In this document: positions 26,234 to 37,267 of the stretch, in pieces
Layout of the letters: each line of letters begins with the position of its first letter
Position numbering within the stretch: the first letter of the stretch is position 1
DNA from: Lethocerus indicus
Taxonomy: Eukaryota; Arthropoda; Insecta; Hemiptera; Belostomatidae
DNA: 64,000 bases
Assembly: GCA_019843655.1 (NCBI GenBank)
Contig: JACDQD010000008.1
Coordinates: 15,286,442-15,350,441, forward strand
Direction: 5' to 3'
Notes under the pieces: generated by a model
Database searches by the model: none
What the model saw: only the letters and a program-made list of their open reading frames with translations
Told to the model about the DNA's origin: nothing
Program-made: the position numbers and the translations under genes

Positions 26234-26277
26234 GAGCGTCACGCTCAATCTAACCAGGGGGTTAGATCACCTCTAAC
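26234..26277. other. Cluster of overlapping palindromes
   Basis: GAGCGT-C-ACGCTC (26234-26246) is followed by ATCTAACC-AGGG-GGTTAGAT (26248-26267) and by GTTAGA-TCACC-TCTAAC (26261-26277). The last two share the GTTAGA arm, so only one can form at a time. Confidence 0.65.
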
Positions 26278-26698
26278 GACGTTTAGAAGTCTCATCCCTC
26301 AGCGATGGAGCGCGAGGGCGGGGAAAATAAAATGTCGGAGCAGACTAAGAATTATATTCGGCCGACCGAAAGGAAACATATTTAGGCATGACTTGTGATG
26401 GTGAGAGCCCTCATTTCCAATTTACTGTTCTGTTATTCAACCGCACTATCAAACCGCATCAAAACGATACGATAATTTATAATGATCTTAAAAAATTCCA
26501 ACTCTATGGTGTTATTATTTATTTTATTTATCGATTATATAGTCTGGCATATGGTAAAGCCCACAGTACTGACGTCATAAACTCCAGTATGATACAGTGT
26601 TATATGATTTTATTCCTTTTAGACATAAAAGCGACAGGAATCGTGCAAGATAATTAATCGGTATCCATTTGAATGGTGTGACATGGACGCGAGGAGGT

Positions 26699-26722
26699 CT
26701 CCCAGGGCCACGCCCCTGGGAG
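26699..26722. other. Perfect 9-bp hairpin
   Basis: CTCCCAGGG (26699-26707) pairs with CCCTGGGAG (26714-26722) around a 6-base loop. It lies just before repeat copy A. Confidence 0.7.
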
Positions 26723-26724
26723 TG

Positions 26725-26806
26725 CATCACCCTCGACGACAGGAATGCCGACTCGTCCCGGATGTTTCCCACAGGAGCTCGGAGACGGGACAACGCCCAC
26801 CGGCGG
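26725..26806. repeat. Repeat copy A, paired with copy B at 27302-27361
   Basis: CACCCT, AGGAATGCCGAC, GGATGTTTCCCACAGGA and ACGCCCACC occur here in the same order as in copy B, about 580 bases away. Copy A has two insertions that can pair with each other (GTCCCG with CGGGAC). It is preceded by a 9-bp hairpin at 26699-26722. Probably a remnant of a dispersed element; no family identified. Confidence 0.6.
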
Positions 26807-27266
26807 CTCCAAAACGCGAGCCGGTCTCGCGATGAGTTGACCCCCAGTGGAGAGCGGCAAACTCCGTCCGCACGCCTTCGGCAAACTCATTTCTCCACGG
26901 ATATTAGCCTTCACCCGCCGTAGAATAATAGAGAAGCCGGAGAAGCGGATTTTCAATTAATTCGTTTTGTTAAATTTTTATAAATTGAAACATTTATATG
27001 TATTTAAGAAAATTTGGCTAAAGGGTCTACCGTTGGATTCCACGTGTTGAATTTGTGACCAATCCCTACAGATCAATAGGAAATCCTGGATTCTCGAGCC
27101 GAACCTCGAGTACCGCCAATTTTAATTCCCACGTACGTTACGACAAAATGTGAGCGTAAACACTGCGTGCCACTGTTAGACCTAACGATTTCTTTTCCTC
27201 CCGGTATGTTTTCGAGAGTACACTGGGCGGTGGGACGGTTGAAATGAAGACGCTAGGGGCGTGTTG

Positions 27267-27361
27267 TTACCGGACTAATGCCGGTAATGACCGAATGGAA
27301 TCCACCCGTAGGGTATTGAGGAATGCCGACGCGGATGTTCCCGCAGGACTACGCCCACCAC
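27267..27361. repeat. Repeat copy B with upstream hairpin
   Basis: A perfect 7-bp hairpin TTACCGG/CCGGTAA (27267-27273 with 27281-27287) precedes CACCC, AGGAATGCCGAC, GGATGTTCCCGCAGGA and ACGCCCACC, which parallel copy A. The hairpin occupies a similar place to that of copy A but has a different sequence. Confidence 0.6.
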
Positions 27362-28003
27362 GACTCGCACGCGCGCTCCCAACCAATTACATTATAAAAT
27401 ATTCCCACCGGACCCTCCGCCCGCCCTTCCCCTCATAAATTTACCGTCCGGCTTATAATTTGCGAGGAATTTTACTACCCGAGGAGGAAGAACGATCCGG
27501 CTTCACCTTACGAATAGGGAACGGGATGTAAATAATGTGTGAAGGCGCAAAGGCGGGGGGAAAAATGGGGACGCCTCCGCGCAGTAATGGGCGAAGGATT
27601 ATTAATACATTCTCGGCTATTTAATACATACAAAGTGACATATGATAGTTGCTTCGATATAACTCAGAACCTGCGCTAAGTCTTTAAATGGTCTTTAAGA
27701 TTACAAGATACACTCGCTACCTTTACTGAGAAAACGACAAATTATTTTGAAACAAAAAATCTTGTTTTGAAGGGTAACGAATAAATTCTTAACTATGTAT
27801 CCTTGGCTACATTACTATAAACTTAGTTATATGAAATAACTCGTCAACCTCAGAACGTCTGTTTAAAGTTTTCTAACGATTCCGGGAATATTCCTTAACA
27901 AATTCGACAACAAAAACTGTAAGTTAGTTTGCTCTGGGTACTTTAAGTTCCTTGTTGGATTACCATTGCAATATTTTCTCCACTGGCCTAATTTATTTAT
28001 TTT

Positions 28004-28026
28004 AAGCTAGACCGGTTTTGGCCTAC
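28004..28026 (-). repeat. Dispersed repeat, core only
   Basis: The minus strand reads GGCCAAAACCGGTCTAGC. Only the core is recognisable. Similar core-only remnants lie on the minus strand at 205-226 and 22943-22964. Confidence 0.4.
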
Positions 28027-28853
28027 AATTCCGTTAACAGCACCATTGATAGAATGCAAACGACGATGGCGAAAAGCCGAATCTGAAGATCTTGTAATCT
28101 CAAGAAGGAATGAAAACAATACACTCCGCAAGGATGGCCGTTGGCCATCATAACCAGAAATCTCCGTTTTAGCTAGATAAAAAAATTACTTTCCAGAAAG
28201 AAGCCATTTTACAGTGAGGCATCGAAAACGACTATAACCCGATTTCCCAATAATTTCATCCGTGCAATGTACCTTGCGGGGCTCGTCAAGGAAGATAATT
28301 GTTGTTTATGTACGGTGCCGTAATTGAAACTTGTTTCTCTCCAAATTGACGAGCAATAAAACGGGATCCCTCTCGCCGGCTGTGAGCTCGGTAAATTGAA
28401 AAAGAGGTTAAACTGATTTTCGTGAACCCGCAATTAATGCAAAGGAAATGTTTTCACGGGAGAGGAGTCACGGCAGGGTTAATCGGTCCTTTCCATTGGA
28501 ATTCCACGTTGCCCCATGTTGGGGGTTACTCAATGATAAACTTTTTTTTTATATAAATACACATGTGTATAAGCTGATTACATAACAAATTTGAGGCCAC
28601 GAACTGGTTTGAAATGTAACAGTCCCTTTTTTCAATTTTTTTTTCATTTCTAAAGCAGATTAATAACAGCCTACAGTTGGGAAATCAATTTGTAAAAAAC
28701 TGGCGTCGGGTATTTAAATTCGCCGAATCGCTGATAATTTGAAATGTATGTGTATTATTTATTTCCTCTTCATCGTATTCTTTCCATTGGTTCTTTTGTA
28801 GACGGACATTCCTCTATAAAAACAGTTTTTTCAGTGAATGAATGGCTGTCTTC

Positions 28854-28880
28854 CACACACACACACACACACACACACAC
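28854..28880. repeat. CA microsatellite
   Basis: About 13 CA units. Confidence 0.95.
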
Positions 28881-30190
28881 GTAAGCATGAAAATTGCCTA
28901 CCGCCTAACAGGATGATACAATGAAAGGTAAGCGGAACATGATCGTGGACGCAATGCGAAGATCTCACGGCATTACGTACCCAAGAGCGGTAGAAGAGAG
29001 AGGGCGAGCGGGCTTTGAGCAACTACCTCAGAAAAAAAAGGAATGAGAGATTGCTGCAGTTCGATGGTTTAGTACCTCAGTAGCTGGGAGCTTCGGACCC
29101 TGTCCCGGATATCTTATCGGTATTCAGACGTAAGTACTCCTCATTGACGGAACCGCTGTGACTCTATTTATTTAGGACGTTCCTTTCACTCGATATCTCT
29201 CAATAAATTTTTCCCGATAGACTAAACCGTCAGATAAACAATAATTTCCGAATATTCATTGCGGTGCTTTAATGCACCGAGGTACCTCATTTCATTAAAA
29301 GTACGTAATATATAACAATATATTATATTGGTTTCGAACCAATAATCAGTCAATTTTATTTAAAAAGTTGTCACGATAGGTAAACTGAGATAAAAACAAG
29401 ACTGTCGAGACTATTATCGCGTTAACTATTACAAGTGTTTGCATGCAACTCTGGATAGTATTGAAAAATAAAACGGAATATTTATACTCGGGTGTTTTAA
29501 AATGCAAGTGACGCCGCAAATTATTTTAATGCACACGTTTACAATGGTGTTTCTAGTCAAAGTGAACAAAAAAACTGATAATAAATCGTCGCAATATAAT
29601 AAATATGATATAATGGATCACCTAACGTGACTCCAACTTCGCGATACAACGTATTAAAGCAAATCTGCGGGCAGCTCAGATTTATGGCGGTCACGTCGCA
29701 TACAGATAGGAATCTCGAACAGATATAATTATTTGACTACAAGAAATTGAAAATTACAATTTAATTCCTTTCAACTTCGGGCCAAGTAAAAGAAAACATT
29801 TTTGACACGTCGTTTAGAAACCAGAAACCCTGGTTCCTCTCGGGCGGCGGATAAAAACGTCCGGCGATGACGCGTAACGAGTCGACGAAACTATTTTAGA
29901 CATCTTCAGGCCACTTCATTTTATTATTCTTTCTTTTTAAAGGTATACAATAAACATCAAGACGGGTAGGTATATTAGTGGATATAAAACTTGAAGCGTT
30001 TGAAGTACGGAAAGCCGACGACATTTTCCCAGGGCTAAAGCGAGGGACTCCTCTCCCTCAGGCGTCCAATTACATGCATTTGGCCCGTTCTACCTTAACT
30101 TTATGGACGACGGTGGTTAGAGCAGAGACCGGTAGCAGTTATGCGGGAGCCGTTGGCACCAAATTGTTTTGCGAAAGGTCGCGACAAGCA

Positions 30191-30210
30191 CAGTGGCAAC
30201 GGCGCCACTG
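30191..30210. other. Small perfect hairpin, 7 bp
   Basis: CAGTGGC (30191-30197) pairs with GCCACTG (30204-30210) around AACGGC. Short enough to occur by chance. Confidence 0.5.
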
Positions 30211-31979
30211 CCACGTCCTTAATGTAGCCTCCTAAATGCCGAATAATAACCGAAACTGCCATCGTTTAAGCCGTCTAGTATCTTGTCATTATTGTCTCTG
30301 CATATGTAAACTAATTATCGTTTAATGCAGGGGCAAACTCCCCAATCAAAGATAGAATGTTGTTTGATAAATTTATTGGATACATTTAATGAAGAAAAAA
30401 ATTGAAAACGTCATAGGTAGGTTTAATATCCTGGCGGTCTATGAAACTCTGCTCTAACACAAACCGCCTGGAATACTGATGGGATGATATTTATTTGTAA
30501 TATTTGAAACCGGATCAAATAGGCCACTAGTTGATCGGATGACTCTCTGGGATATTTGCGGGGTAATTACTATAAATTTGTCGCAAATATAAATTCACAG
30601 CGTCCAGGTGACTGGTTATTGTCGTACGCACACACGAAAAAAAGACAGGGTTTTTCCTTTTACATAACGAACCGGCCCCGGAATCGGAATTCACGGCGCG
30701 GCTGCCTCCGATGACAATAATAACCGGGCGGCCGTTGAAGAGGAATGAGCGTTATCTATGTCAGAGCGGCGCTTGCATAGTTGGGCCCGTCCTAAGCGTT
30801 TATCGCTCGCATTTCATCCGACCCGTAGCTCGGCCTAGTTGAAAGGAATTCGAAAGAAAACGCCCAGCATAACAACAGCGCTATTAATTACAGTTTTGGA
30901 CATTTCCCGTTACGACTTTCTAAGTTTTTCAGCGACTCTGCAGTTTCCTGCGGAGGGACCATTCTCGAGAAAACGCAAGCTAATTGACCAGATGCAAATC
31001 GGGTCAGAGGGAGACGAATGGCAAAGCGCCTTAAGGATTTAACGAGGTGTAATTGAATATCTACTACCGACTGTAGAGAGTCTATTCAAATTCGCAATTG
31101 ATCTAAATATTTCAAGCCACATCGAATATCTCTTCTGCATAGGATTGGTTTTGCCACCCCGTACACTCCGTTTACTCTCCTCCAATCAAGTATTACTAAT
31201 TTACCTGTACTACTATTGTACCTAATTTCTTATCTATTTAAATTAACAGAAATGTGTCTTTCTCTAAAATAAAAAATACTTGATTTTTAATCTCAGCAGT
31301 AGTATAAGATCGTTCGGGGGACAAAGACTGGGCGAATCTTACCTAGGGAAAACCGAAACGATCGCGGAATATAAAACAGTCCGACTGGAGATAACTCCAG
31401 AGCACCGTCAAGACTATGTAATGGATGCGTCATCTCAGAGCTTTTTCCCGTTTAAAATTCCAGATACGAACCTAAAGTACAAATATTAATTCACGGAAAT
31501 AAATACATGTAAACAATATCTAATCCTTCATCAGGTAATATTATATTAACATATCTTGCACCTTATAAAGAAATTTATATAATCAAAACAAATTATAATT
31601 AACTGTCATAAACAATGCTAGGTTTAAGGCTAGGTAGGCTGTGTCAATGTGCAATATTTAACATATGTAACGTTTTCTTGATGAACGACCCTTACATAAC
31701 CTATATAAAGCGGCGAACAGCCAATCTAGCCCCGAGAGAGGAGACACAATGAAGGAATCTTTTGCACAACACAAATGTAAATATTAGCCGTTCGCTTGCC
31801 CTTCAGTGCACCCCGGGCGTATAATGGCTTCCACTAATATGGTAATAGGAAAAACAAGAGCACACTTAAACCGCTTGTCCTTTCCCGTCGAGAGTGGACG
31901 CAACCGGTCGACAATCACATGCTTTTACACCTACGCGATAAGGAGTCAAGTCCTCTCTGGGTACATTTGTTTCTTTCCA

Positions 31980-32018
31980 ACAATTGCATCATCATTAGAA
32001 TCGTAATGATGCAATTGT
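31980..32018. other. Perfect 13-bp inverted repeat
   Basis: ACAATTGCATCAT (31980-31992) is the exact reverse complement of ATGATGCAATTGT (32006-32018), with 13 bases between. The inner bases CATTA and TAAT could extend it. No flanking target-site duplication is evident. Confidence 0.7.
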
Positions 32019-32454
32019 AACGTAACGGTTTAACGACATTAACTGATTATTTCGGCCGCCATTTTTCGTAGAAAGTCTAAATAAATCTTAAAGAAAATCT
32101 GTGCACTAAAATTGGCAATCATATTACAAATATCTAAATAAATAGTACGAAAAGAACCTGGGGAGAACAAATCCCTGGCCAAGGTTTTACATACGAAACT
32201 TCTGTAACGTTGCTGTTAAATAATACGGCATTTTAATCTGTACGCAGCTAACGGGAGGACTCGTTAAGGATAGAAATTATGAGTGATTTCTAGAAGAAAT
32301 TAATATGCGAATCTTAATTTAATAAAAATATAAGATGAATATAACTTGTTTAAAGAAGGAAATTACCGTTCACCTTAGCACGCTGCGGCCCTAGAGTTTG
32401 ACGCAAGTTCGTGCCCGAGACCGGAGCGGTGGAATTACGCGCCAATTACCTTCC

Positions 32455-32458
<4 letters not shown>

Positions 32459-32511
<53 letters not shown>
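32459..32511. repeat. TA microsatellite, about 22 units
   Basis: Uninterrupted TA to 32502, then TGTATATAT. Confidence 0.95.
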
Positions 32512-32750
32512 GGCTTGGTGTATAACCAATTCGCGTCATGCATCCCGACCGACAGGGCCTACGTGAAAGTCCTTTAAAAAAAAAAGAAGTAAGGGTTAAG
32601 AGAGACAAACAAAAAAGAAATAGCCGCCAGCGTTCTCTCTCTACAAGGCGAATCGATACAGCAATCCGATTCTTATCTGATGGTTGGATCGCTCTCATAC
32701 GAGGAATGCAGTATGTAGCCACGACACGTCTACAACGGTGGAAAAGAGAG

Positions 32751-32754
<4 letters not shown>

Positions 32755-32811
<57 letters not shown>

Positions 32812-32839
32812 GAGGGAAGGAGGGAGAGAGGGAGAGAGA
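32755..32839. repeat. AG microsatellite with degenerate tail
   Basis: AG units are uninterrupted from 32755 to 32808 (27 units), then GGGAAGG and GGGAGAGAG variants follow to 32839. Confidence 0.95.
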
Positions 32840-33934
32840 ATAACGCCAATAATCGAATCAGTTACTCGAGTCAATTACTGGAACAACTATCGCAGCGAAT
32901 TTATCTCGTTTATACCGGCGAGACTTTATGCAGGAAAACCGATCATCGAACACCTAGCATGAGTGTGACCGTCTAAATAGTATAGGATAATGTCATCCTA
33001 ACCGTAATTTAATGAACTCAGTTATTTTAAAAGGATTATAAAATTGACGCTACAGCTATTAAATTCTAAGACGAATATTCAAATTAGAGCTAGTTAAATG
33101 TTTAGTTGATTTATGATATTTTATCATTATTAAGTAATCAGCGTCTAACATAATTAAGCTTGAGATCACATAAATTGACGCAAATCCGTGATAAAAACAT
33201 CGCCCTTGATATCCGGAGGTATTTCGTTGTATGGTCATGATTATTTATGTATGACTATAGAAACCGTTATTCCGGTTCCTGATCTGTTCCACGAAATAAG
33301 CCATTTTATGGCATCGTTATAATAAGCCACTATTATGAAAAGCATATCATATTTCAAAATGGTGTACGTATGACAACCGCCTTAAGGACACTCTGAGTCC
33401 TCGCAAATCTGATTATTCCGCAAATCCGATGACTTTTTTTTACATAACTTACGTTTTGTACGGGTCAAAAAGTACAAGTACATAACCATGTTTACCGACC
33501 GAGTCATAAAAACAATATTTCAAAACATTTTTGTCGTATTAACTTCGGAATATATGTACCACCCTTCCGGCAGGTCGTATTTCTGGGCCGCAAGAATTAT
33601 ACCGGCGGCATCGAATTTCGCGCTGATCCGATAATACCAATACCACAAAATAATCGACATCTGAAATTCTCCCCAGGAGAGGAGGAAACGCCCACGGGAG
33701 CTTTAACATTATACTGTACACCATAGCTGTCTCTATACCGTAAACTTTACTGTCGTACTAGCAGTAAAACGGCATTCGCGGAAACTGAAGTAATAAATGC
33801 GATAAAGACGTCACAACTCGATGTCATTGGATTGAATCCAAAACTAAATCTACTGAATCACGTGACGGAGAAACCTCTGGAGTAAATTCATTGCTTAAAT
33901 TAATGTTTAAGAAGGTAAGAAAGTATATATTCAC

Positions 33935-34012
33935 CTAATTTCTTGTCATTCTGCTCGGTAGCTCGAGTTTTGGCAGATGCCACCGTCGGAGAGATCCGTT
34001 TCTGTATTGAAC
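33935..34012 (-). CDS. dar1: KLF transcription factor, upstream 78-bp exon
   Basis: This short exon follows acceptor TTTACATTTTTGTTTTAG and ends at donor TTAG|GTGAAT on the minus strand. It carries two bases of a split codon, 25 codons and one base. The peptide is basic and polar: SIQKRISPTVASAKTRATEQ then NDKKL. Its last base (G) plus the first two of the next exon (AA) give Glu, so the protein reads on as KKL-E-PSRTVV with no stop. In the other two frames a TAG or TGA falls inside the exon, so only the phase that joins the next exon is usable. No domain is recognised. The exon rests on splice borders, phase and its place on the gene's strand, not on homology. It needs a preceding exon that ends with one base of a codon; the candidate at the right edge of the window does. 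Confidence 0.65.
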   Translation of the reverse strand, partial: VQYRNGSLRRWHLPKLELPSRMTRN

Positions 34013-34597
34013 CTAAAACAAAAATGTAAAACTTACGAAAAATTCATCACTTAGATAAACATGTAACTTCGCTTCATTTAACGAAGTTTATGATATTTCG
34101 TAGTAAAACTTAATCGCGAAATTTTAAAAAGTGCCCCTCTGGACACAGGAAGCCTGCAATGGATGTTAGTTCTTACGTTAGTCATAAGCAGGGATAAGTG
34201 ATCAGAGAAATAAGCGCTCCCTCCGATATCGGCCACTCGCCCTTTTTAGGTAAAAAAATGCAGAGAAATAAAATTGATAAGCGAGATACTCCTGCGATAT
34301 TTTGCCCCCCAGGAAGTAAACCCTAAGATATATCTCGCTTTAATATGTTTCAGATTTCATTTCTGATGTTCTGTAACTCGTGGATGGCTTCATTCTTTGG
34401 TGCAAGTGATTTAAAATTAGAATAGTAAGGAAATTCAAAGAAACTTGTGCATTAGGTCGGTGTTAATGGAATAGTTAACGTTATAGTATATTTGAGTGTT
34501 TATAAATTCTCCAAGGGTGTAAAAAGGCTTTAACCTTTATATTGTATTTGTCTGGAGATTCTGCGAGGGTCCTGGAAGCTTGTGCCTCACTAACCTA

Positions 34598-34640
34598 TTG
34601 GCGATAGCGAAATGCCAAAACCAGTCTGGCACAGATGATC
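34598..34640 (+). repeat. Dispersed repeat, diverged copy
   Basis: TTGGCGATAGCGAAATGCCA is followed by AAACCAGTCTGGC. TTGGCGA is identical to the upstream heptamer of the copy at 4067, and a short GC stem with a GAAA-like loop separates it from the AAAACCAGTC core. Confidence 0.5.
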
Positions 34641-34900
34641 GCATGCATGATTGATGATAACCCTTTTAAATATATTATGCATGAATACGACGGAGCAATG
34701 TTTTCGGAGCCCCGAGCTAAGGGGGGGGGCAACTGATGCAACGAAAGTGGGCACCGCGATATAGACGCGCGTATACCTTTCACCCTCTCATCCAGCCCTA
34801 CTCCCACACCTACATACAGGCACCCGCTCATCCCGCAATTCCCTTCTCTCCCATTGTGCGCTTTACAATCCCTCCTCCCCTCCTTGTTCTCCAGGTCTTT

Positions 34901-34905
<5 letters not shown>

Positions 34906-34993
<88 letters not shown>
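34906..34993. repeat. TC microsatellite, 44 units
   Basis: Eighty-eight bases of uninterrupted TC, the longest tract here. On the strand of the KLF gene it reads as GA. Apparent Ser-Leu or Arg-Glu proteins across it are artefacts of the repeat. Confidence 0.95.
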
Positions 34994-34995
<2 letters not shown>

Positions 34996-37247
34996 ACTCT
35001 TCGCGGGTCACGGTGTTGACATTAGGAGAGTCATCCTCCGTCCCCCCCAAGCCCCTTCCCCTAACCGTCTCTGCCTAGTGGCCTCCTTCTTCAGACCGCC
35101 TCCGCTGGGTTTATACAAATTTAGTAATACTCCTCTTCGCCTCTGTCCTACCCCTTTAAAACTCAACCTCCCCCCGATCCTCGTTTCTTTCTCCTGTTCG
35201 ATATTTTTAGACCACCCCCTCTCGGATCTCACATTCACCCGTTTATTTAGTTCATTTCCAGGCAACCTTATTATACTGTTATATAGGAGGTGTTATTACC
35301 ATTCTATTTAATTTTCGATAGAGATTATTAGTAATACTGATGTATTTTGACCGATTGCTGCATTTAAATAAATATATATAAATGTTTGGTGCGCGCATAA
35401 TCCAAATAGTTGAGTATAATGCTGGATATCACACAAATATTCAAACAATTAATTAATGCAATTTGACATGTTTTAATATTCAATAAAATTTAAAAAGTAA
35501 CTTGTAATTTAAATGTTTCTCTACTAAATAAATTGCAATAAAACCGAATCTGTGAGCGGAATGTTTTTTTGTTTGGACCAAGAATATAAAAGGAGTTACA
35601 TTAATTTGAACACGTCGCGTTGACGAATGCCGACGAACGAAGTCCGAGTCGGACGCCGAAATAAAGTAAAACGAGAAGTGGGACCAATTAGATTTTATCG
35701 GCCGATAAACAGGACGATTTAACAGCCGGATACGCTATTTTGGATATTTCCCAAAAGTTTTTATCCGTTCTTACCGTTCGCCTTTCGACGGTCACATTTA
35801 AATTGGCCCGACTCGTAAAGAACGGCCGACGTCGCGGGCTGAGCGGGAAGACGGGTAAAAAGAGAATAATAAAGAGGGGAGAGGAGGACACCGACGGAGG
35901 AGAATTGAAGAAGCTCGGCTTATAAATTAGTGGAAGATTCAAGGAGAGCGGCTCCACGCCTGCTATACACCAACCTCCACGAAGTTGGAACCTTCTACAG
36001 TGGCTACACCAGACTGCCTATTGAAATCTTAATCGTCAATGTTATGAAAGTACCTGCACGCATATGCCAAATTAATCTTTGCTAGAGATATTCAAGGATT
36101 TGTACCATAATTCTATTACGCCGAATCGAAAGTACATTAATAATATTTTCCACGTGTTATACATAAATGTGTGGAATGTTATACATAGAAACTTACTGAC
36201 TGAACATTGGATTTTCTTGTAAGGCTCATTGATTGGCGAGTAAATTGAGCCAAAATTGTCTCAACGAATTCCGCGAATGCACAATTAGTGCAAGATTTCA
36301 ATTATTCACCCCTTGATTAAAAATACTACTACGCGTTTCAACTGGACACAACTCATTCTTAAACGAAACGGTAGACTTTCGTATAGAATTTTAACGGCTT
36401 TAGTTGAAAAAATGTACATGGTGTCCCGGAATTTAATGCACCCTCTAGCTTCTCCCAAACCCTCTTTACCGACCGCCAACATAAATAAATACCTTAAATA
36501 GCGAGCGTGTACTCTTTTTCTCTATCCAATTAAACAATTTATGCGCCGTTATAAAAAAAATAAAATAAACTGCCCATATCCCTCGAGTTCAGAGGTATTC
36601 CGCCGGCGGTGTTCCACGTAACTTCATGATTGCGCATAAACTAAAAATATTTTTATGGATATTTTGTATGATGCTCACTTTTAATTGGCGCATAAAACGT
36701 ACGAAATGAAGGCTAGATATGTAGGGAGACGGGCGAGTGAGACGGGAGACGATCTAGCTAGAGAGATATTCAGGAAAGTGAACTTTTAGCATTTTATTTG
36801 AACATCTTCTTGATTTCAATCCCTTTACATCGCGGATACATAAACAGAGTGGATGACGATCGCAAACCTGATTTTTCCGGGAAGTAAAGCACTGCTGAAA
36901 CCAGGATATTATTTCCCTAAATAAAGTTGTTATTAATCCGTCGTTTCATAATATTTGAATAGGACCCGGTCGCGATCATATTTGACAAAATACTATTTGG
37001 TATCACTTAAATTTTCGAAAGAAGGAAATACAACGCTTCGATTCATCTCACAATTTGCACGATACTGCGAATTTCTTAGCCTATTAAAAACGGTTTACTG
37101 TTTCGTAGAAGAAGAAGCGCTGGCGTCTGGTTATTGGGCCGGAGCCCAAGAGTGTTTATTATACAGTCCGGCTGTGCAATATAAGGAAAGAATGGGTGCC
37201 ATTTGATGCGAAGGTCGGTCCGCGAGGATGCCGCCCGGAGAAGCGAC

Positions 37248-37267
37248 AAGGTGAACTGTTAACATTT
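37248..37267. repeat. 20-bp motif, copy 1
   Basis: AAGGTGAACTGTTAACATTT. The same 20 bases recur at 39441-39460, and a near-identical copy lies at 38515-38534. The palindrome GTTAAC is at its centre. Confidence 0.7.

Larger units (their letters stand above)
25365..33934 (-). other. KLF gene intron, about 8.6 kb
   Basis: The intron runs from donor GTGAAT at 33934 to the acceptor at 25365. It holds the TA and AG tracts at 32459 and 32755, a 13-bp hairpin at 31980-32018, the CA tract at 28854, a small hairpin at 30191-30210, and a GC-rich, palindrome-rich patch with two related repeat copies at 26.2-27.4 kb. Open frames at 30839-31042 and 31280-31489 lack good splice borders and recognisable domains. 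The remainder is AT-rich with nothing specific seen. Confidence 0.65.

Noticed and set aside
34034..34039. GTAAGT just upstream of the 34012 acceptor on the minus strand
   Set aside because: The implied intron would be about 24 bases, below any known spliceosomal intron size.
34595..35311. Long frames on both strands encoding Ser-Leu or Arg-Glu runs
   Set aside because: They are produced by the TC/GA microsatellite and have no conserved sequence outside it. The same holds for frames across the TA and AG tracts at 4.8, 17.5, 32.5 and 32.8 kb.
36191..36235. Minus-strand ATG with ten codons ending at GTAAGT, as an alternative first exon
   Set aside because: It ends in phase 0, but the exon at 34012 needs a preceding exon ending with one extra base.
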